From NCBI GenBank assembly GCA_942493375.1, contig OW818698.1:3038001-3102000 (forward strand): a stretch of 64,000 nt of DNA, written 5' to 3'. The position numbers and the translations under genes were made by a program. The DNA comes from G942493375 sp942493375. Lineage in GTDB: Bacteria; Armatimonadota; UBA5829. Position 1 is the stretch's first letter; each line of letters opens with the position of its first letter. Below the pieces are notes generated by a model that did no database searches, was not told where the DNA came from, and saw nothing but the letters and a program-made list of their open reading frames with translations. Shown piece after piece: positions 18,555 to 28,292 of this stretch.

Positions 18555-20066
18555 ATGGAGCGAAATGAGATAGCGCTGCGAATGGAAAAGGTGAGCAAAC
18601 GCTTCCCTGGAATGCTCGCAGTCGATGAAATAGACCTTGAAATAAGCGCGGGAGAAGTCCACGCCATAGTAGGCGAGAACGGCGCGGGTAAATCCACACT
18701 CACCAAGATCATCGCTGGAGCGTTTGTTGATTATACCGGCAAAGTCTTTATAGGCAGCCGCGAAACCGACCTGCGCAGCCCATTGAAAAGCAAGCGTAGT
18801 GGCATACAGATGATCCAGCAGGAGCTCAGCCTGGCCCTTCCCCTAAGTATAGCTGAGAACCTACTCGTCGGTAGACTTCCAAAAAAAGGCAGATTTGGCG
18901 TTGATTACACAGCGATGATTTCTGAGTCCACAAAACTCCTACAAAAAGTCGGACTGGATATAGACCCTATGACTCCGGTCGAAGAGATCAGCCAGCATGA
19001 AGCCCAGCTGGTCGAAATTGCCAAAGCTCTGGGCAATGATCCTAAAATCCTGGTAATGGATGAACCTACTTCTTCCCTTGGACGAGAAGAGATCGAACGT
19101 CTTTTCGAAATCATTCACCAAATGAGGGACCAGGGTTTGGCTGTCATATACATCTCCCACCATCTGTCTGAAATCTTCGAAGTATCTGACAAGGTTACAG
19201 TAATGCGGGACGGCAGGAAAGTTGCAACGGAGAATATATCCGATGTTACGCCGGCAAAACTTGTTGAGATGATGGTCGGCAGACCGGTATCAGATTTTTA
19301 TGCTTGTAGAATATCGGACAAAGGCGCTGAGAAATTGCGTGTTGAGAAGTTAAGCAGATATGGGTTTTTCCACGATATCTCCTTCAGCATTGCAAAGGGG
19401 GAAATCCTGGGCATTTGCGGCTTGTCTGGATCGGGACGGAGCGAGCTTGGAAGATCCATCTGTGGAATCGATCCCGTTGACAGCGGCAGCATATTCATAA
19501 ATGGCGACACAGCAAAATATAAAGACTATAAATCGGCCATTAATGCAGGTCTGGCGTACCTTACTGAAGATCGCAAGCTTCAGGGTCTTGCCCTACGGCT
19601 GGATGTCTCGGACAATGCGCTTGCTGCCGTTATTCCGCGCAACTGCCAGGGCCCGTTCTATTCCTCCGGAAAGGGGCTGGGAGCACTGCGAGACTTGATA
19701 AGTAGTCTGCAAGTAAATCCATCTGATCCTGGTGCGATAGTAGGCAACCTTTCCGGTGGTAACCAGCAAAAAGTCCTATTGGCAAAGTGGATGATTACAA
19801 ATCCCGAAATACTCATTTTGGATGAACCAACACGAGGAGTGGATATCGGGGCGAAGGCTGTCATCCATCAGGCGATTGCGAAACTTGCAGATGAAGGAAC
19901 GTCCGTCCTCCTGATCTCTTCGGACTTACCCGAACTGATAGCGCTTTCAGACCGCGTAGCCATTATGCAAAAAGGGCATTTGACGGGTGAGATAGCAAAA
20001 ACGGATTGTTCGGAGCATACGCTGCTTCTCGCTGCCAATGGGCAAGTAGGCGGAGCGACTCTGTGA
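18555..20066 (+). CDS. Ribose/galactose-type sugar ABC importer, double ATPase
   Basis: This 503-residue protein contains two fused ABC ATPase halves, the arrangement of RbsA/MglA/XylG in CUT2 importers. The first half has Walker A GENGAGKST, a signature region ISQHEAQLVEIAKAL and Walker B ILVMDEPTSSL. The second has the CUT2-type degenerate Walker A CGLSGSGRSE, a full NLSGGNQQKV signature and ILILDEPTRGVD. A perfect promoter and strong ribosome-binding site precede it. It is the first of three genes joined by short gaps or overlaps and energises the two permeases that follow. The substrate is not shown by the sequence; the neighbouring glycosidase suggests a monosaccharide. Confidence 0.93.
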   Translation: MERNEIALRMEKVSKRFPGMLAVDEIDLEISAGEVHAIVGENGAGKSTLTKIIAGAFVDYTGKVFIGSRETDLRSPLKSKRSGIQMIQQELSLALPLSIAENLLVGRLPKKGRFGVDYTAMISESTKLLQKVGLDIDPMTPVEEISQHEAQLVEIAKALGNDPKILVMDEPTSSLGREEIERLFEIIHQMRDQGLAVIYISHHLSEIFEVSDKVTVMRDGRKVATENISDVTPAKLVEMMVGRPVSDFYACRISDKGAEKLRVEKLSRYGFFHDISFSIAKGEILGICGLSGSGRSELGRSICGIDPVDSGSIFINGDTAKYKDYKSAINAGLAYLTEDRKLQGLALRLDVSDNALAAVIPRNCQGPFYSSGKGLGALRDLISSLQVNPSDPGAIVGNLSGGNQQKVLLAKWMITNPEILILDEPTRGVDIGAKAVIHQAIAKLADEGTSVLLISSDLPELIALSDRVAIMQKGHLTGEIAKTDCSEHTLLLAANGQVGGATL

Positions 20067-20077
20067 TGGAGACTGGA

Positions 20078-21067
20078 ATGAATAATATCAGTGCATTGAA
20101 GTCTAGCCGTATTCATACTCTGGGCAACTCGATCGGTGTATATGCTGTCGTGATAGTTCTTATTGTGATAGGAAGTTTCGTCTCAAAGGAGTTTCTTACC
20201 TACAACAACAGCCTGAACACTATCAGGTCGGTCGCTCTGCTGGGGATCGTTGCGGTTGGAGTGGCTTTCGTAACCTACAGCGGTCATTATGCGGACTTGT
20301 CTGTGCCGTCAATTATGGCCCTTTCAGGAATCGTAGCAGTTTCCACTATGCATCTCGGCATCGGATTGAGTTTTCTTTGTGCGATTGCTGCTGGCTTGTT
20401 CGTTGGCTTGGTGAACGGTTTGGTCATAGGGCTCCTTAAAGTAAACCCTATAATCTGGACTCTAGCTATGGGTTCGATGGTTGATGGTGTTTTACGTTGG
20501 GCATTTAGCGGAAAGCAGATATATCCGGATGCGCACAATGCCGCGGGTAAGATATTCCTCAAATTGTATGACAGTGATTTATTCGGAACAGTGCCTTTGA
20601 TAGTTGTCATACTGCTGGGACTGGTGGTTGTAGGTTCATTGTTACTCAAAAAAACCGGATTTGGCGCGCAGCTAAAGATCGTAGGAGCGAGTTATCCGGT
20701 AGCACAAGTCAGCGGCATCAATGTGCGAAGATCGGTTGCTGCGACTTTTGCTATATCTGCACTGACAGCTGCAATCGGGGGGATTTTGCTGGCCTCATTG
20801 AACAAGGTAGGCGCACCATATCTTGGCAAGGAATATGACTTCATGGCTGTTACAGCAGTCGTGGTAGGAGGAGTATCTCTTGCAGGAGGGCGTGGAAACA
20901 TATTCGGAGTTCTTGGCGGCGTCCTTGTGATAGGCCTGATGAGAAACATCCTGACTTTGCTTACAGTGGGTACTTTCACTCAGGATATCGTGCAGGGCAT
21001 TGTGTTTATCATCGTAGTTGGAGCAAGCGCATATTCGCTCAGAAAGTCAGGAAGAGATGACAGCTAA
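20078..21067 (+). CDS. Sugar ABC importer permease, RbsC family
   Basis: This 329-residue inner-membrane permease of the RbsC/BPD_transp_2 family has about nine to ten helices. The characteristic loop GFGAQLKIVGASYPVAQVSG and the later TAVVVGGVSLAGGRGN are present. I chose ATG at 20078, which has GGAG six bases upstream; the ATG at 20066 that overlaps the ATPase stop is an alternative. In the early segment HYADLSVPSIMALSG replaces the usual GGIDLSVG pattern, so substrate handling may be unusual. It should pair with the next permease to form a heterodimeric channel. Confidence 0.88.
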   Translation: MNNISALKSSRIHTLGNSIGVYAVVIVLIVIGSFVSKEFLTYNNSLNTIRSVALLGIVAVGVAFVTYSGHYADLSVPSIMALSGIVAVSTMHLGIGLSFLCAIAAGLFVGLVNGLVIGLLKVNPIIWTLAMGSMVDGVLRWAFSGKQIYPDAHNAAGKIFLKLYDSDLFGTVPLIVVILLGLVVVGSLLLKKTGFGAQLKIVGASYPVAQVSGINVRRSVAATFAISALTAAIGGILLASLNKVGAPYLGKEYDFMAVTAVVVGGVSLAGGRGNIFGVLGGVLVIGLMRNILTLLTVGTFTQDIVQGIVFIIVVGASAYSLRKSGRDDS

Positions 21068-23288
21068 TAGAAAGCTCGTTGATTTGTTCAGCAATGTTGG
21101 CAAATACAGAATCTACTGGCTGTTTGCAGCAGTTTTTGCTGTAATGAGTATAATCACACCAAACTTCCTGACCCAGACTAATATCTTCAGCATTATGAAA
21201 TCCACCAGCACATATGCCATTGTAGCCATCGGTTTCACAATCGTTATGATCTGCGGACATTTGGACCTGTCGTTTGGATCGGTATTGACGCTAGGCGCTA
21301 TGCTTGCCATCGGCCTTCAACCAAAACTCGGATGGACAGGAAGCCTTCTTGCAGCTGCCCTGGCAGGAATATTATGCGGCCTGGTCAACGGCGTATTGGT
21401 CGCAAAAGTGAAAGTTAACTCGTTCATCGCCACACTCGGTACGATGGTCATCGTTCAGGGATTGATCAATATATTCAGCAAGGGCGGAACGTTGTTCGTG
21501 GATAACTTCGCTTTCGGAGACTGGCTGGACAAGTCATTCCTGCTGGTGCTTTCCCCTCGGGTCCTGCTATCAATCATGCTGGTAGTCCTGTTCGATAACC
21601 TGCTGCGACGGACTTTAGCAGGCAAAGGATTGTATATGGTGGGGGCTAATAAGCAAACGGCATGGTTTGCAGGATTGAATGCCAACGGTTATATTATCGG
21701 GGCTTTCGCGTTGGCGGGATTTATGTCTGCACTGGGAGGATCGGTGTTCGCGGCAAGTCTGAGCTCTGCTAATCCAACTATGGGTGCGCAATCTTTGATG
21801 TTGATCATCGCTGCGGTCATTATTGGTGGCACATCCATGTCTGGCGGAAAAGGCAGCATATTCAACAGTTTCATAGCGCTTCTAACACTTGTCGCACTGG
21901 TAAACGGCTTGAGCTGCATGGGTGCAGGTTATGAGATCCAACTGGTTGCCAGCGGATTTGTCCTGGCAGTAATCGTATTATGGGACGCATACACGCTTCA
22001 AAAACATGAAAGCCGTAGAGGACGAAGACCCGATCTGCTGAAAGAACTAGCCGGCGGCGCAAGTGTTATTACAAACCAGGTGACTGTTAAATCAACATAT
22101 GGATGGATTGTGCCAATCGCAGTGCTTGTAATAGTGGCCGGACTTGCAACTGGCATCCGTCACAGTGGTATTCAGTTTGGAAGCATAGAAACACATGAAT
22201 CTACGCTCAAAAGGTCTTTGGCTGTCAATGTGGACAACCTCAAATCCTCGGATGGCCAGCCTCTCGTCATAATGGACAAGGAAGGAACCGTTCTCCCTGA
22301 AAGGCCCAAAGACCCTAAAGCGCTGCCGGAAACTGATGCACTGCATTGGTACAATACCGAATACGCTGGCTGGCATACACAGAAAGAAAATCTGCCGAAG
22401 TCACCTGGCAACGGTGCCATAGGCAAGCGGGTCATCTGCCTGCGGTTCATGGACCACCCGTATCTCACTGCGTATACGAAAGGCATGCAGCAGGTCGCCG
22501 ACGCTTATGAAATCAAACTGAAAACCCTGGTCGCAAATAACGACATAAATATTCAGGCACAGCAGGTAGACCAGGTTATTAATGAGCGGCCTGATCTGGT
22601 GATTATAACGCCGGTAGATGCCACCGCTGTTGTCCCGCTGCTTCGAAGACTAAACCACGAAAATATCCCCGTAATCGCCAGCAATCTTCTGCCTGCAGAG
22701 CAGGGATTCAAATACATCCTCACCTGGACAGGTCCTGCTGACTGGGGCCAGTTCCGAATGCTGGCCAGAACTTTTGCAAAAAAGATGAACTACTCTGGGG
22801 GCTACTGTATCGTCAGGCATATGCCCGGCAGTTCCTGCTTTACTTCCAGGACTTTCGGAGCAGTCACTGAACTCGAAAAGATCGCTCCCAACATGAAGAT
22901 GCTCGATATGCAGGCAACCGGACTTAAGGCGGAAAAAACCATGCAGGTTGTCTCAGACTGGATCACCAGGTTCGGCCCGGAGCTCAAGGGCATCGTAAGC
23001 GCGGACGATTCAGGTGCTCAGATTGGGATCAATGAAGCGTGTAAAAAAGCACACCGCGAAGACATTGTGCGAGTTGCGGCTGGACATAGTAAAGTTGGAC
23101 TGGATTTTGTGAAAAGCGGTGAGTTATTCGCTATAACATACCAGTCTGCAGAATCTGACGGCGCCCTGCCAATGAAACTTGCAGCCGACTGGTTCAACGG
23201 CAAACCCATAGACAGCCCAATATACTACCTACCCAGACGCTTGATAATGAAGGACAAAGTAAAGAACTATTATCCAGCACAATGGTAA
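21057..23288 (+). CDS. RbsC-type permease fused to sugar-binding protein
   Basis: This 743-residue fusion overlaps the first permease gene by 11 bases. Residues about 1-310 are a complete RbsC-type permease (GHLDLSFGSVLTLGAML, AVIIGGTSMSGGKGS). After a basic linker, one more helix (about 342-362, IVPIAVLVIVAGL) carries the chain back through the membrane. Residues about 450-743 are then a periplasmic-binding domain of the Peripla_BP_4 type (VICLRFMDHPYLTAYTKG, PDLVIITPVDATA, GIVSADDSGAQIG). Binding proteins of this importer class are normally free, so the tethered receptor is unusual; fused receptors are known in GlnPQ and OpuA. A sequencing join of two genes is unlikely because the frame is open throughout and the extra helix gives the correct topology. 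Confidence 0.9.
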   Translation: MTANRKLVDLFSNVGKYRIYWLFAAVFAVMSIITPNFLTQTNIFSIMKSTSTYAIVAIGFTIVMICGHLDLSFGSVLTLGAMLAIGLQPKLGWTGSLLAAALAGILCGLVNGVLVAKVKVNSFIATLGTMVIVQGLINIFSKGGTLFVDNFAFGDWLDKSFLLVLSPRVLLSIMLVVLFDNLLRRTLAGKGLYMVGANKQTAWFAGLNANGYIIGAFALAGFMSALGGSVFAASLSSANPTMGAQSLMLIIAAVIIGGTSMSGGKGSIFNSFIALLTLVALVNGLSCMGAGYEIQLVASGFVLAVIVLWDAYTLQKHESRRGRRPDLLKELAGGASVITNQVTVKSTYGWIVPIAVLVIVAGLATGIRHSGIQFGSIETHESTLKRSLAVNVDNLKSSDGQPLVIMDKEGTVLPERPKDPKALPETDALHWYNTEYAGWHTQKENLPKSPGNGAIGKRVICLRFMDHPYLTAYTKGMQQVADAYEIKLKTLVANNDINIQAQQVDQVINERPDLVIITPVDATAVVPLLRRLNHENIPVIASNLLPAEQGFKYILTWTGPADWGQFRMLARTFAKKMNYSGGYCIVRHMPGSSCFTSRTFGAVTELEKIAPNMKMLDMQATGLKAEKTMQVVSDWITRFGPELKGIVSADDSGAQIGINEACKKAHREDIVRVAAGHSKVGLDFVKSGELFAITYQSAESDGALPMKLAADWFNGKPIDSPIYYLPRRLIMKDKVKNYYPAQW

Positions 23289-23322
23289 GTGAGATTCGAA
23301 GCGCAAACTAAATGAAGAGATA

Positions 23323-23381
23323 ACGGCTGGTTCCGGATAAACCACGTCTATTCTATGGAACCAGCCGTAATTCCACTTTTT
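23323..23381 (+). terminator. Terminator of the sugar ABC operon
   Basis: A 12-bp perfect stem (23323-23334 with 23357-23368) and a 22-base loop are followed by a run of five T at 23377-23381. The T run overlaps the -35 box of the next promoter. Confidence 0.7.
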
Positions 23382-23408
23382 GACTCCAGCCTTCACTTCC
23401 CCTATACT
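23380..23408 (+). promoter_or_regulatory. Promoter for the GH42-like/UroD-like genes
   Basis: TTGACT (23380-23385), 17 bases, TATACT (23403-23408), 46 bases before the start at 23455. The 13-base string TATACTACAAGCA is shared exactly with the promoter at 40839-40867. Confidence 0.72.
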
Positions 23409-23454
23409 ACAAGCAATTACAGTCAGTATTGCGCTAGATGGGACAGGTCTCTGA

Positions 23455-26400
23455 ATGATAAAACTCGTGCTTTTTATACTCATCCTGGTTGTATTTTGTG
23501 AATTACGTGGAACGTGCCAGAACCTGATTCCACCGGAGTTTGAGGCAAGAATAAAATCTGGCTGGCTGCCACAGATATGCGCAAAGCAGGGAAATCCTGA
23601 GATGCCCGCACCAACCATCCGTATGTGGGCAGAGAAGAGGGCGGGAGACCGTGTACGGGTATTGTTTATCTGCGATTCCGGTCACCAATACGAAGCCCTA
23701 TCCATTGCAAAATCATTCGATCTGGATATAGATATCGTGCCGATCTGGCAGGCATATGCCAACCGTGAGAACGATCTCGATCCTGATACTTCGAATCTGC
23801 TCAGATACTACCTTAAATCTCATCAATATGATTCAATAGCGATGGCAGGGTGCTGGCTAAGTGCAATCCCGGAAGACTGTGCTGAAAAGATCGCGTCCCT
23901 GGTCACTCAGGATGGCGTCGGTATGGTATACGCTCTGCCCGGTATATTCCCGAGAGTTCCAGCTCTTGCCGGAAAACCATCAAAATGGCTAACCCCTCTG
24001 CAGGCATTAACTACACCCGGATCAGCATACGGTACCAGAACATATAGAGTATTGCCCACTGGAGATCACCCACTCTCGATGCGATGCGATTACAATGCCA
24101 TGTTGTGGGCGAGTGACACAGACTCATCCCTTACCAATGGCGCCGCAGCCATACTTCAATCTGAAGACCCCAATCGAGTAATGGCTGGTATTGCACAGCG
24201 GGGAAAAGGGCGTGTCGTCAGCTACAACCGCAGCTTTAGTGAAAACTCCTATGGATATCCATTCATCCCTGTTCCATATGGGTTCCCGGAGACTCCCGGC
24301 GAAGATACGGAAAAAGCGAACGGCAAGTTCTCCCGCTGGATGACCGGTATGGATTATGCAGACCAGTTCTACAGCTGGCTTGGACATGCCATACTCTGGA
24401 GTGCTAACAAAGAAGCTACTATTCGCATCTCCAAAATGGCAATAATTGGGAATAACCTGGTCATCAATCTGGAATCAGATGGAATATCAAATAGGACCGT
24501 AAAACTCCGTGGAAGTGTATTATCATCATATAGTTCCATAGAAAAACAGTTCAGCACTACCAGCAAAGCAAGCAAAGTTATAAAATGCAAACTACCCAAG
24601 ACAGGTTACATAGGCAAACAAAAGATCAATGTCCAACTGCTTGATGACAACAATAGAGTCCTGGACTGGGGAACTGTATCTAGTTCCACTGCAAGTAAAC
24701 TGGACATAACTCTCACGCCTGATACGAATCTCCATAAACCATCAGACATAATCCCGGTAACTCTGAGTATCAAGAACATTAATACTGCTGGAATGCTAAA
24801 AGTTAGCACCCGGTTGCTGGACACAGATGGTCGTCTGCTATACAAAAAATCAGATTCATATCCAGTAAAAACCGGTAACAGCAGGATTGTAGAGAAAATA
24901 AACCTGGCTTCCACTGGCATTACTACCCGTCTGGTTAATCTGCAGGTTCTTGTAACCAATGGTACCGAGACCACCGAACTCCGGGACCAGCTGTTTATAT
25001 CTCAAGACCCGGAGTTCGACAAGCTCCACATTATGGGCTACATAGGATCTGATATCAACGCAGACCCTCAGTTTGATGTGCTCAGTCGTTGCATGAAAGA
25101 AACTGGTCACGATACTCTCCTCGCAGGTTGGCCGACATCAATGAAAATGCGCTTGAATGCCGAAACCGGTATGCGAAGCGTCGCGAATAATATAGGCCTG
25201 TACTGCGGATACGACCAGACCAAGTTAAAAGACCTGACCTCCTGGCTGAGGAATTTCAGTCCGGTCATGTATGAACTTCAGGATGAACCCGAACTGCAGT
25301 TCACACCTACATCCGAAGCCCGTTTTGACTCAGCAGCAGATATGGACCGATTCACCAAAAGCTTAAAAACCAAATATAGCACAATCCAATCGCTGAATGC
25401 AGCGTGGAATCGTGAATATAAGGACTGGGGTGACATTAGTCGCACGCTCTGGTATGAAACTATCAACACCGACAACTGGAGCGCCTGGTTTGATTCCCGA
25501 AGAGATCTCGACACTGTGCTCCCGGACAAGTTCGTTTCAAGCCTTAATTCAATCCGGACTATCGAGCCTTCAGCAGACTGCAATATTAACTACCGTTCAC
25601 TGGATACCCTTGGGGGCTGCGATGCCAGGCAGATGGCGCGAAAGCTTCCAGCAGTCAGTCTGTATACATTCTTCTGCGCAGTCCCTCCGATGGGTTATCT
25701 GGAGTTTGCAGGTGGATGGTCAGATAGAATCCAGTCGTGCCTGGGTTACACGTGGACATGCGAACCTGGCCCAAAGCGAATCATACGGGAGGCCTGGGAT
25801 GCTGTCAGACGCGGAGCGGGCACTATAACCTGGTTTATGCCCTATTTCGATGAATCTCCACCCAATTCACGCTGGAGCTATTTCAATGCGGACTTCACAA
25901 TCAACGAAAAAGGCAGAGCCATCAATGAGGTAAACCAAAAGCTGCTTTCCGGGCCGGGACACATCGCTGCAGCATCCCAACCAGTCAGAGAAGGTGTGTT
26001 CGTCTACTATCCCAGGAGTACATTCTATACCAACACGCTGGCTCATATGAAAAAGCAGCTGACTACAGATCCATCGGCAGATATGACCAAACTGACCGGC
26101 CTGGGCCCCTGGATGGAACAACTGCCGAATTCTTTCGTTCCTCTTCTCAGGGCCCTGGGGTTCCAGTATGAGTTCGGTGACGAGTTTGATCTGACTGCAG
26201 AGCGGCTGAGCAAGACCCGGATCGTCCTGCTCTCACACGTTGTTTGTCTGGGTGAAGAGCACATGAAACTGCTGAGAGACTTCGTGAAAAACGGCGGTGT
26301 CATTATAGCTGAATCCGGGACAGCCCGAAGAAACATAGATGGGCGCGCATACACAACCACTCCTGAACTCTTCAAAGAGATATTCGGAGTAGAACGCAAA

Positions 26401-27129
26401 TCAGCCAATCTCTCATCTGTAGTAGGGACGGATAGTATTACATCCTGCGGCGCAGAGAGACTGAACACTGATTCCACCAATCCGGTCTATCGAAACGGCA
26501 AAGCATTTTATGTCGATTTTCCGATCTCACCGGATGTTCAGGGACTAAAAGTGCTCAGTAATATAATGGAACTCAGCGGCGTAAAACCCACATATTATAT
26601 TAGCAGCAATCCCTGGACAACATCTCCTGCAGTCTCTTTGGTAGCCAGGAAGCTTGGTGATATCACCTATCTCTTCGTAACAGGAGATTCCGAATCAAAG
26701 TCACAGTTCACTATCGACCTGCCAATAGCTGCAAATGTATATGAGATAACTGAGGGAAAATCTCTTGGCCATGCCTCAAAAATATCCGATGAACTCTCAT
26801 ACGGTGAAGCGCGTGTATATGCTCTAGCACAATCAGTTCCTGAACAGCTAAAGGCTAGTGCTGATCATAGTTCATATAAACCAGGCGATTTTGTAACTCT
26901 GAACTTCGACTGTGGCAAAAACTTCGGTAACAGGTTGGTTAAGATCGATACTATAGATTACAAGGATACGATCGTCCCCGTCATTCCGAATATTGCAAGG
27001 TTGCAAAAAGGAAAAGGTAAAGTCAGTTTTAAAATTCCACTGAACAGCAAAAAGGGGATGATCCAACTGAAAGTGACCGACATTGCCTCAGGTCGAAAGG
27101 CTGCAATATCGTTGAAAGTTGGTTCCTGA
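23455..27129 (+). CDS. Secreted GH42-like multidomain glycosidase
   Basis: This 1224-residue exported protein begins with a signal peptide (MIKLVLFILILVVFCELRG). An N-terminal amidotransferase-like domain follows (about 55-260, VRVLFICDSGHQYEALSIAK), then Ig-like beta segments (about 300-520), a TIM-barrel region (about 530-830) with MYELQDEPEL near residue 609, and a second amidotransferase-like region (about 850-1015, KTRIVLLSHVVCLGEEHM) like the trimerisation domain of GH42 beta-galactosidases. A beta tail closes it. The DEPE segment is where GH42 enzymes hold the acid/base Glu, but the match is loose. Beta-galactosidase-like action is likely; substrate unknown. The UroD-like gene begins two bases after its stop. 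Confidence 0.68.
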   Translation: MIKLVLFILILVVFCELRGTCQNLIPPEFEARIKSGWLPQICAKQGNPEMPAPTIRMWAEKRAGDRVRVLFICDSGHQYEALSIAKSFDLDIDIVPIWQAYANRENDLDPDTSNLLRYYLKSHQYDSIAMAGCWLSAIPEDCAEKIASLVTQDGVGMVYALPGIFPRVPALAGKPSKWLTPLQALTTPGSAYGTRTYRVLPTGDHPLSMRCDYNAMLWASDTDSSLTNGAAAILQSEDPNRVMAGIAQRGKGRVVSYNRSFSENSYGYPFIPVPYGFPETPGEDTEKANGKFSRWMTGMDYADQFYSWLGHAILWSANKEATIRISKMAIIGNNLVINLESDGISNRTVKLRGSVLSSYSSIEKQFSTTSKASKVIKCKLPKTGYIGKQKINVQLLDDNNRVLDWGTVSSSTASKLDITLTPDTNLHKPSDIIPVTLSIKNINTAGMLKVSTRLLDTDGRLLYKKSDSYPVKTGNSRIVEKINLASTGITTRLVNLQVLVTNGTETTELRDQLFISQDPEFDKLHIMGYIGSDINADPQFDVLSRCMKETGHDTLLAGWPTSMKMRLNAETGMRSVANNIGLYCGYDQTKLKDLTSWLRNFSPVMYELQDEPELQFTPTSEARFDSAADMDRFTKSLKTKYSTIQSLNAAWNREYKDWGDISRTLWYETINTDNWSAWFDSRRDLDTVLPDKFVSSLNSIRTIEPSADCNINYRSLDTLGGCDARQMARKLPAVSLYTFFCAVPPMGYLEFAGGWSDRIQSCLGYTWTCEPGPKRIIREAWDAVRRGAGTITWFMPYFDESPPNSRWSYFNADFTINEKGRAINEVNQKLLSGPGHIAAASQPVREGVFVYYPRSTFYTNTLAHMKKQLTTDPSADMTKLTGLGPWMEQLPNSFVPLLRALGFQYEFGDEFDLTAERLSKTRIVLLSHVVCLGEEHMKLLRDFVKNGGVIIAESGTARRNIDGRAYTTTPELFKEIFGVERKSANLSSVVGTDSITSCGAERLNTDSTNPVYRNGKAFYVDFPISPDVQGLKVLSNIMELSGVKPTYYISSNPWTTSPAVSLVARKLGDITYLFVTGDSESKSQFTIDLPIAANVYEITEGKSLGHASKISDELSYGEARVYALAQSVPEQLKASADHSSYKPGDFVTLNFDCGKNFGNRLVKIDTIDYKDTIVPVIPNIARLQKGKGKVSFKIPLNSKKGMIQLKVTDIASGRKAAISLKVGS

Positions 27130-27130
27130 G

Positions 27131-28246
27131 ATGCCTGACAAGATTTTACTGACTGACCTGTATAATACTCTATATGGGAACTCAAAGAAGTGTCTTGTCT
27201 GGGATTCGCTTTGGAACAACAGATCGATCGGTCGGATAGCTATAGCAGTCCATCCAAATGCACAGAGAGTTGACCGGATTAGGGAACAGGTTGATATCAA
27301 ACTAAATGAAGTCACCAACAAGCCCGACAGCTGGACTCCCGAATGGGACGAAGCCATTATTTATCAGCTGCATTCATTCCTGGCTGTCAATGAAATTGAA
27401 TCCGATTTTTTCCCGGCACTCGCAGTCCCAAGGGATACCCACAGCGAATCTCAGGGGATAGCAGATATCTTCGGTGCCCGTGTTGAACTACAGGACATCG
27501 GCCACACTTATGTGCATCCTCTGCCTCCTGATCCCATATTGATCGATGCCATTCTTCCCAAACCGATAAAATCAAGCAGGTACTATGGAGCCATCGAATG
27601 GATCAGATATGCCCGCGAAGCAACTGGCGGCATTGAATGCAGGTTCCCGGTAATGACTGGCCCGATAGACACTGCAAACTACCTGCTGGGAACAACTACG
27701 CTCCTTGAATGGGTATACACTCAGCCTGAAACACTTCACTGGCTCCTGGAAAAGATCACCGCGGTTATCATTGAAATGATATCGGCTATCAAAGAAGCTG
27801 CAGGGGGAACAGTGCACTCGCATCACTTCGTCTGCACACGTGGTGGGTTCGATTTCTGCTCGGAAGTCCGGTCTCTGATATCACTTGAGACATATGAAGA
27901 ATTCGAAGCCCCATATCTCCGAAAGATTGGAGAAGCACTCGGACCATACGGGATCCACTCCTGCGGCAACTGGGAACGCACCATCCCCAGCGCAATCGCT
28001 GATCCCAATCTGCGGGTTATGAACGGACAGATTAAAGAAAACGACCTTACGACTCTGTGTAAACTGGCAGATGGGAAAATAACTCTATCCATAGGCCCAA
28101 GCGTGTGTGTCCACGACAGGTTTATGTGGGAGAATATGGAGAGTTTCCATCGTCATATCAAAGAAACAGTCCCGCCCACACAGCCTTTTGAGATATCAAT
28201 CAGTGAAGATAACCTGATCAATGGACAATTTACAATTGATAATTGA
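27131..28246 (+). CDS. UroD-superfamily protein in a sugar-use context
   Basis: This 371-residue protein has the UroD/methyltransferase fold and keeps a HSCGN segment (near residue 280), the His-x-Cys part of the zinc site of MtaA-like proteins; no matching C-terminal Cys is visible. ATG at 27131 follows the glycosidase stop (27127-27129) by one base, so the two are co-translated. UroD-like genes beside glycosidases and Gfo/Idh oxidoreductases recur in this region, which suggests a role in modified-sugar metabolism rather than haem synthesis. No other haem gene is near. The last codons lie in an AATTGTC-type repeat, so the natural C-terminus may have been altered. Confidence 0.75.
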   Translation: MPDKILLTDLYNTLYGNSKKCLVWDSLWNNRSIGRIAIAVHPNAQRVDRIREQVDIKLNEVTNKPDSWTPEWDEAIIYQLHSFLAVNEIESDFFPALAVPRDTHSESQGIADIFGARVELQDIGHTYVHPLPPDPILIDAILPKPIKSSRYYGAIEWIRYAREATGGIECRFPVMTGPIDTANYLLGTTTLLEWVYTQPETLHWLLEKITAVIIEMISAIKEAAGGTVHSHHFVCTRGGFDFCSEVRSLISLETYEEFEAPYLRKIGEALGPYGIHSCGNWERTIPSAIADPNLRVMNGQIKENDLTTLCKLADGKITLSIGPSVCVHDRFMWENMESFHRHIKETVPPTQPFEISISEDNLINGQFTIDN

Positions 28247-28254
28247 CAATTATT
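28224..28254. repeat. AATTGTC-type short palindromic repeat
   Basis: GACAATTTACAATTGATAAT and the following GACAATTAT form a run of alternating CAATT/AATTG units that overlaps the stop of the UroD-like gene. Such low-complexity runs are common as dispersed repeats; here it supplies the last seven residues of the protein. Confidence 0.5.
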
Positions 28255-28292
28255 TACAGCAGTATCAAACTATAGAAGCATATTAACACTTT

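Noticed and set aside
20006..20077. Extra N-terminal residues of the first sugar permease (start at 20006)
   Set aside because: This stretch is read inside the end of the ATPase gene, is basic and Cys-containing without a membrane helix, and lacks a ribosome-binding site; ATG 20078 has one.
25397..25828. Second gene inside the GH42-like gene in another frame
   Set aside because: It is an overlapping shadow of the long glycosidase frame with an unnatural Ser/Arg-rich composition.
27131..28246. True uroporphyrinogen decarboxylase HemE
   Set aside because: It carries the His-Ser-Cys-Gly-Asn segment of methyltransferase-like members, lacks the HemE N-terminal motifs, and no haem gene is near.
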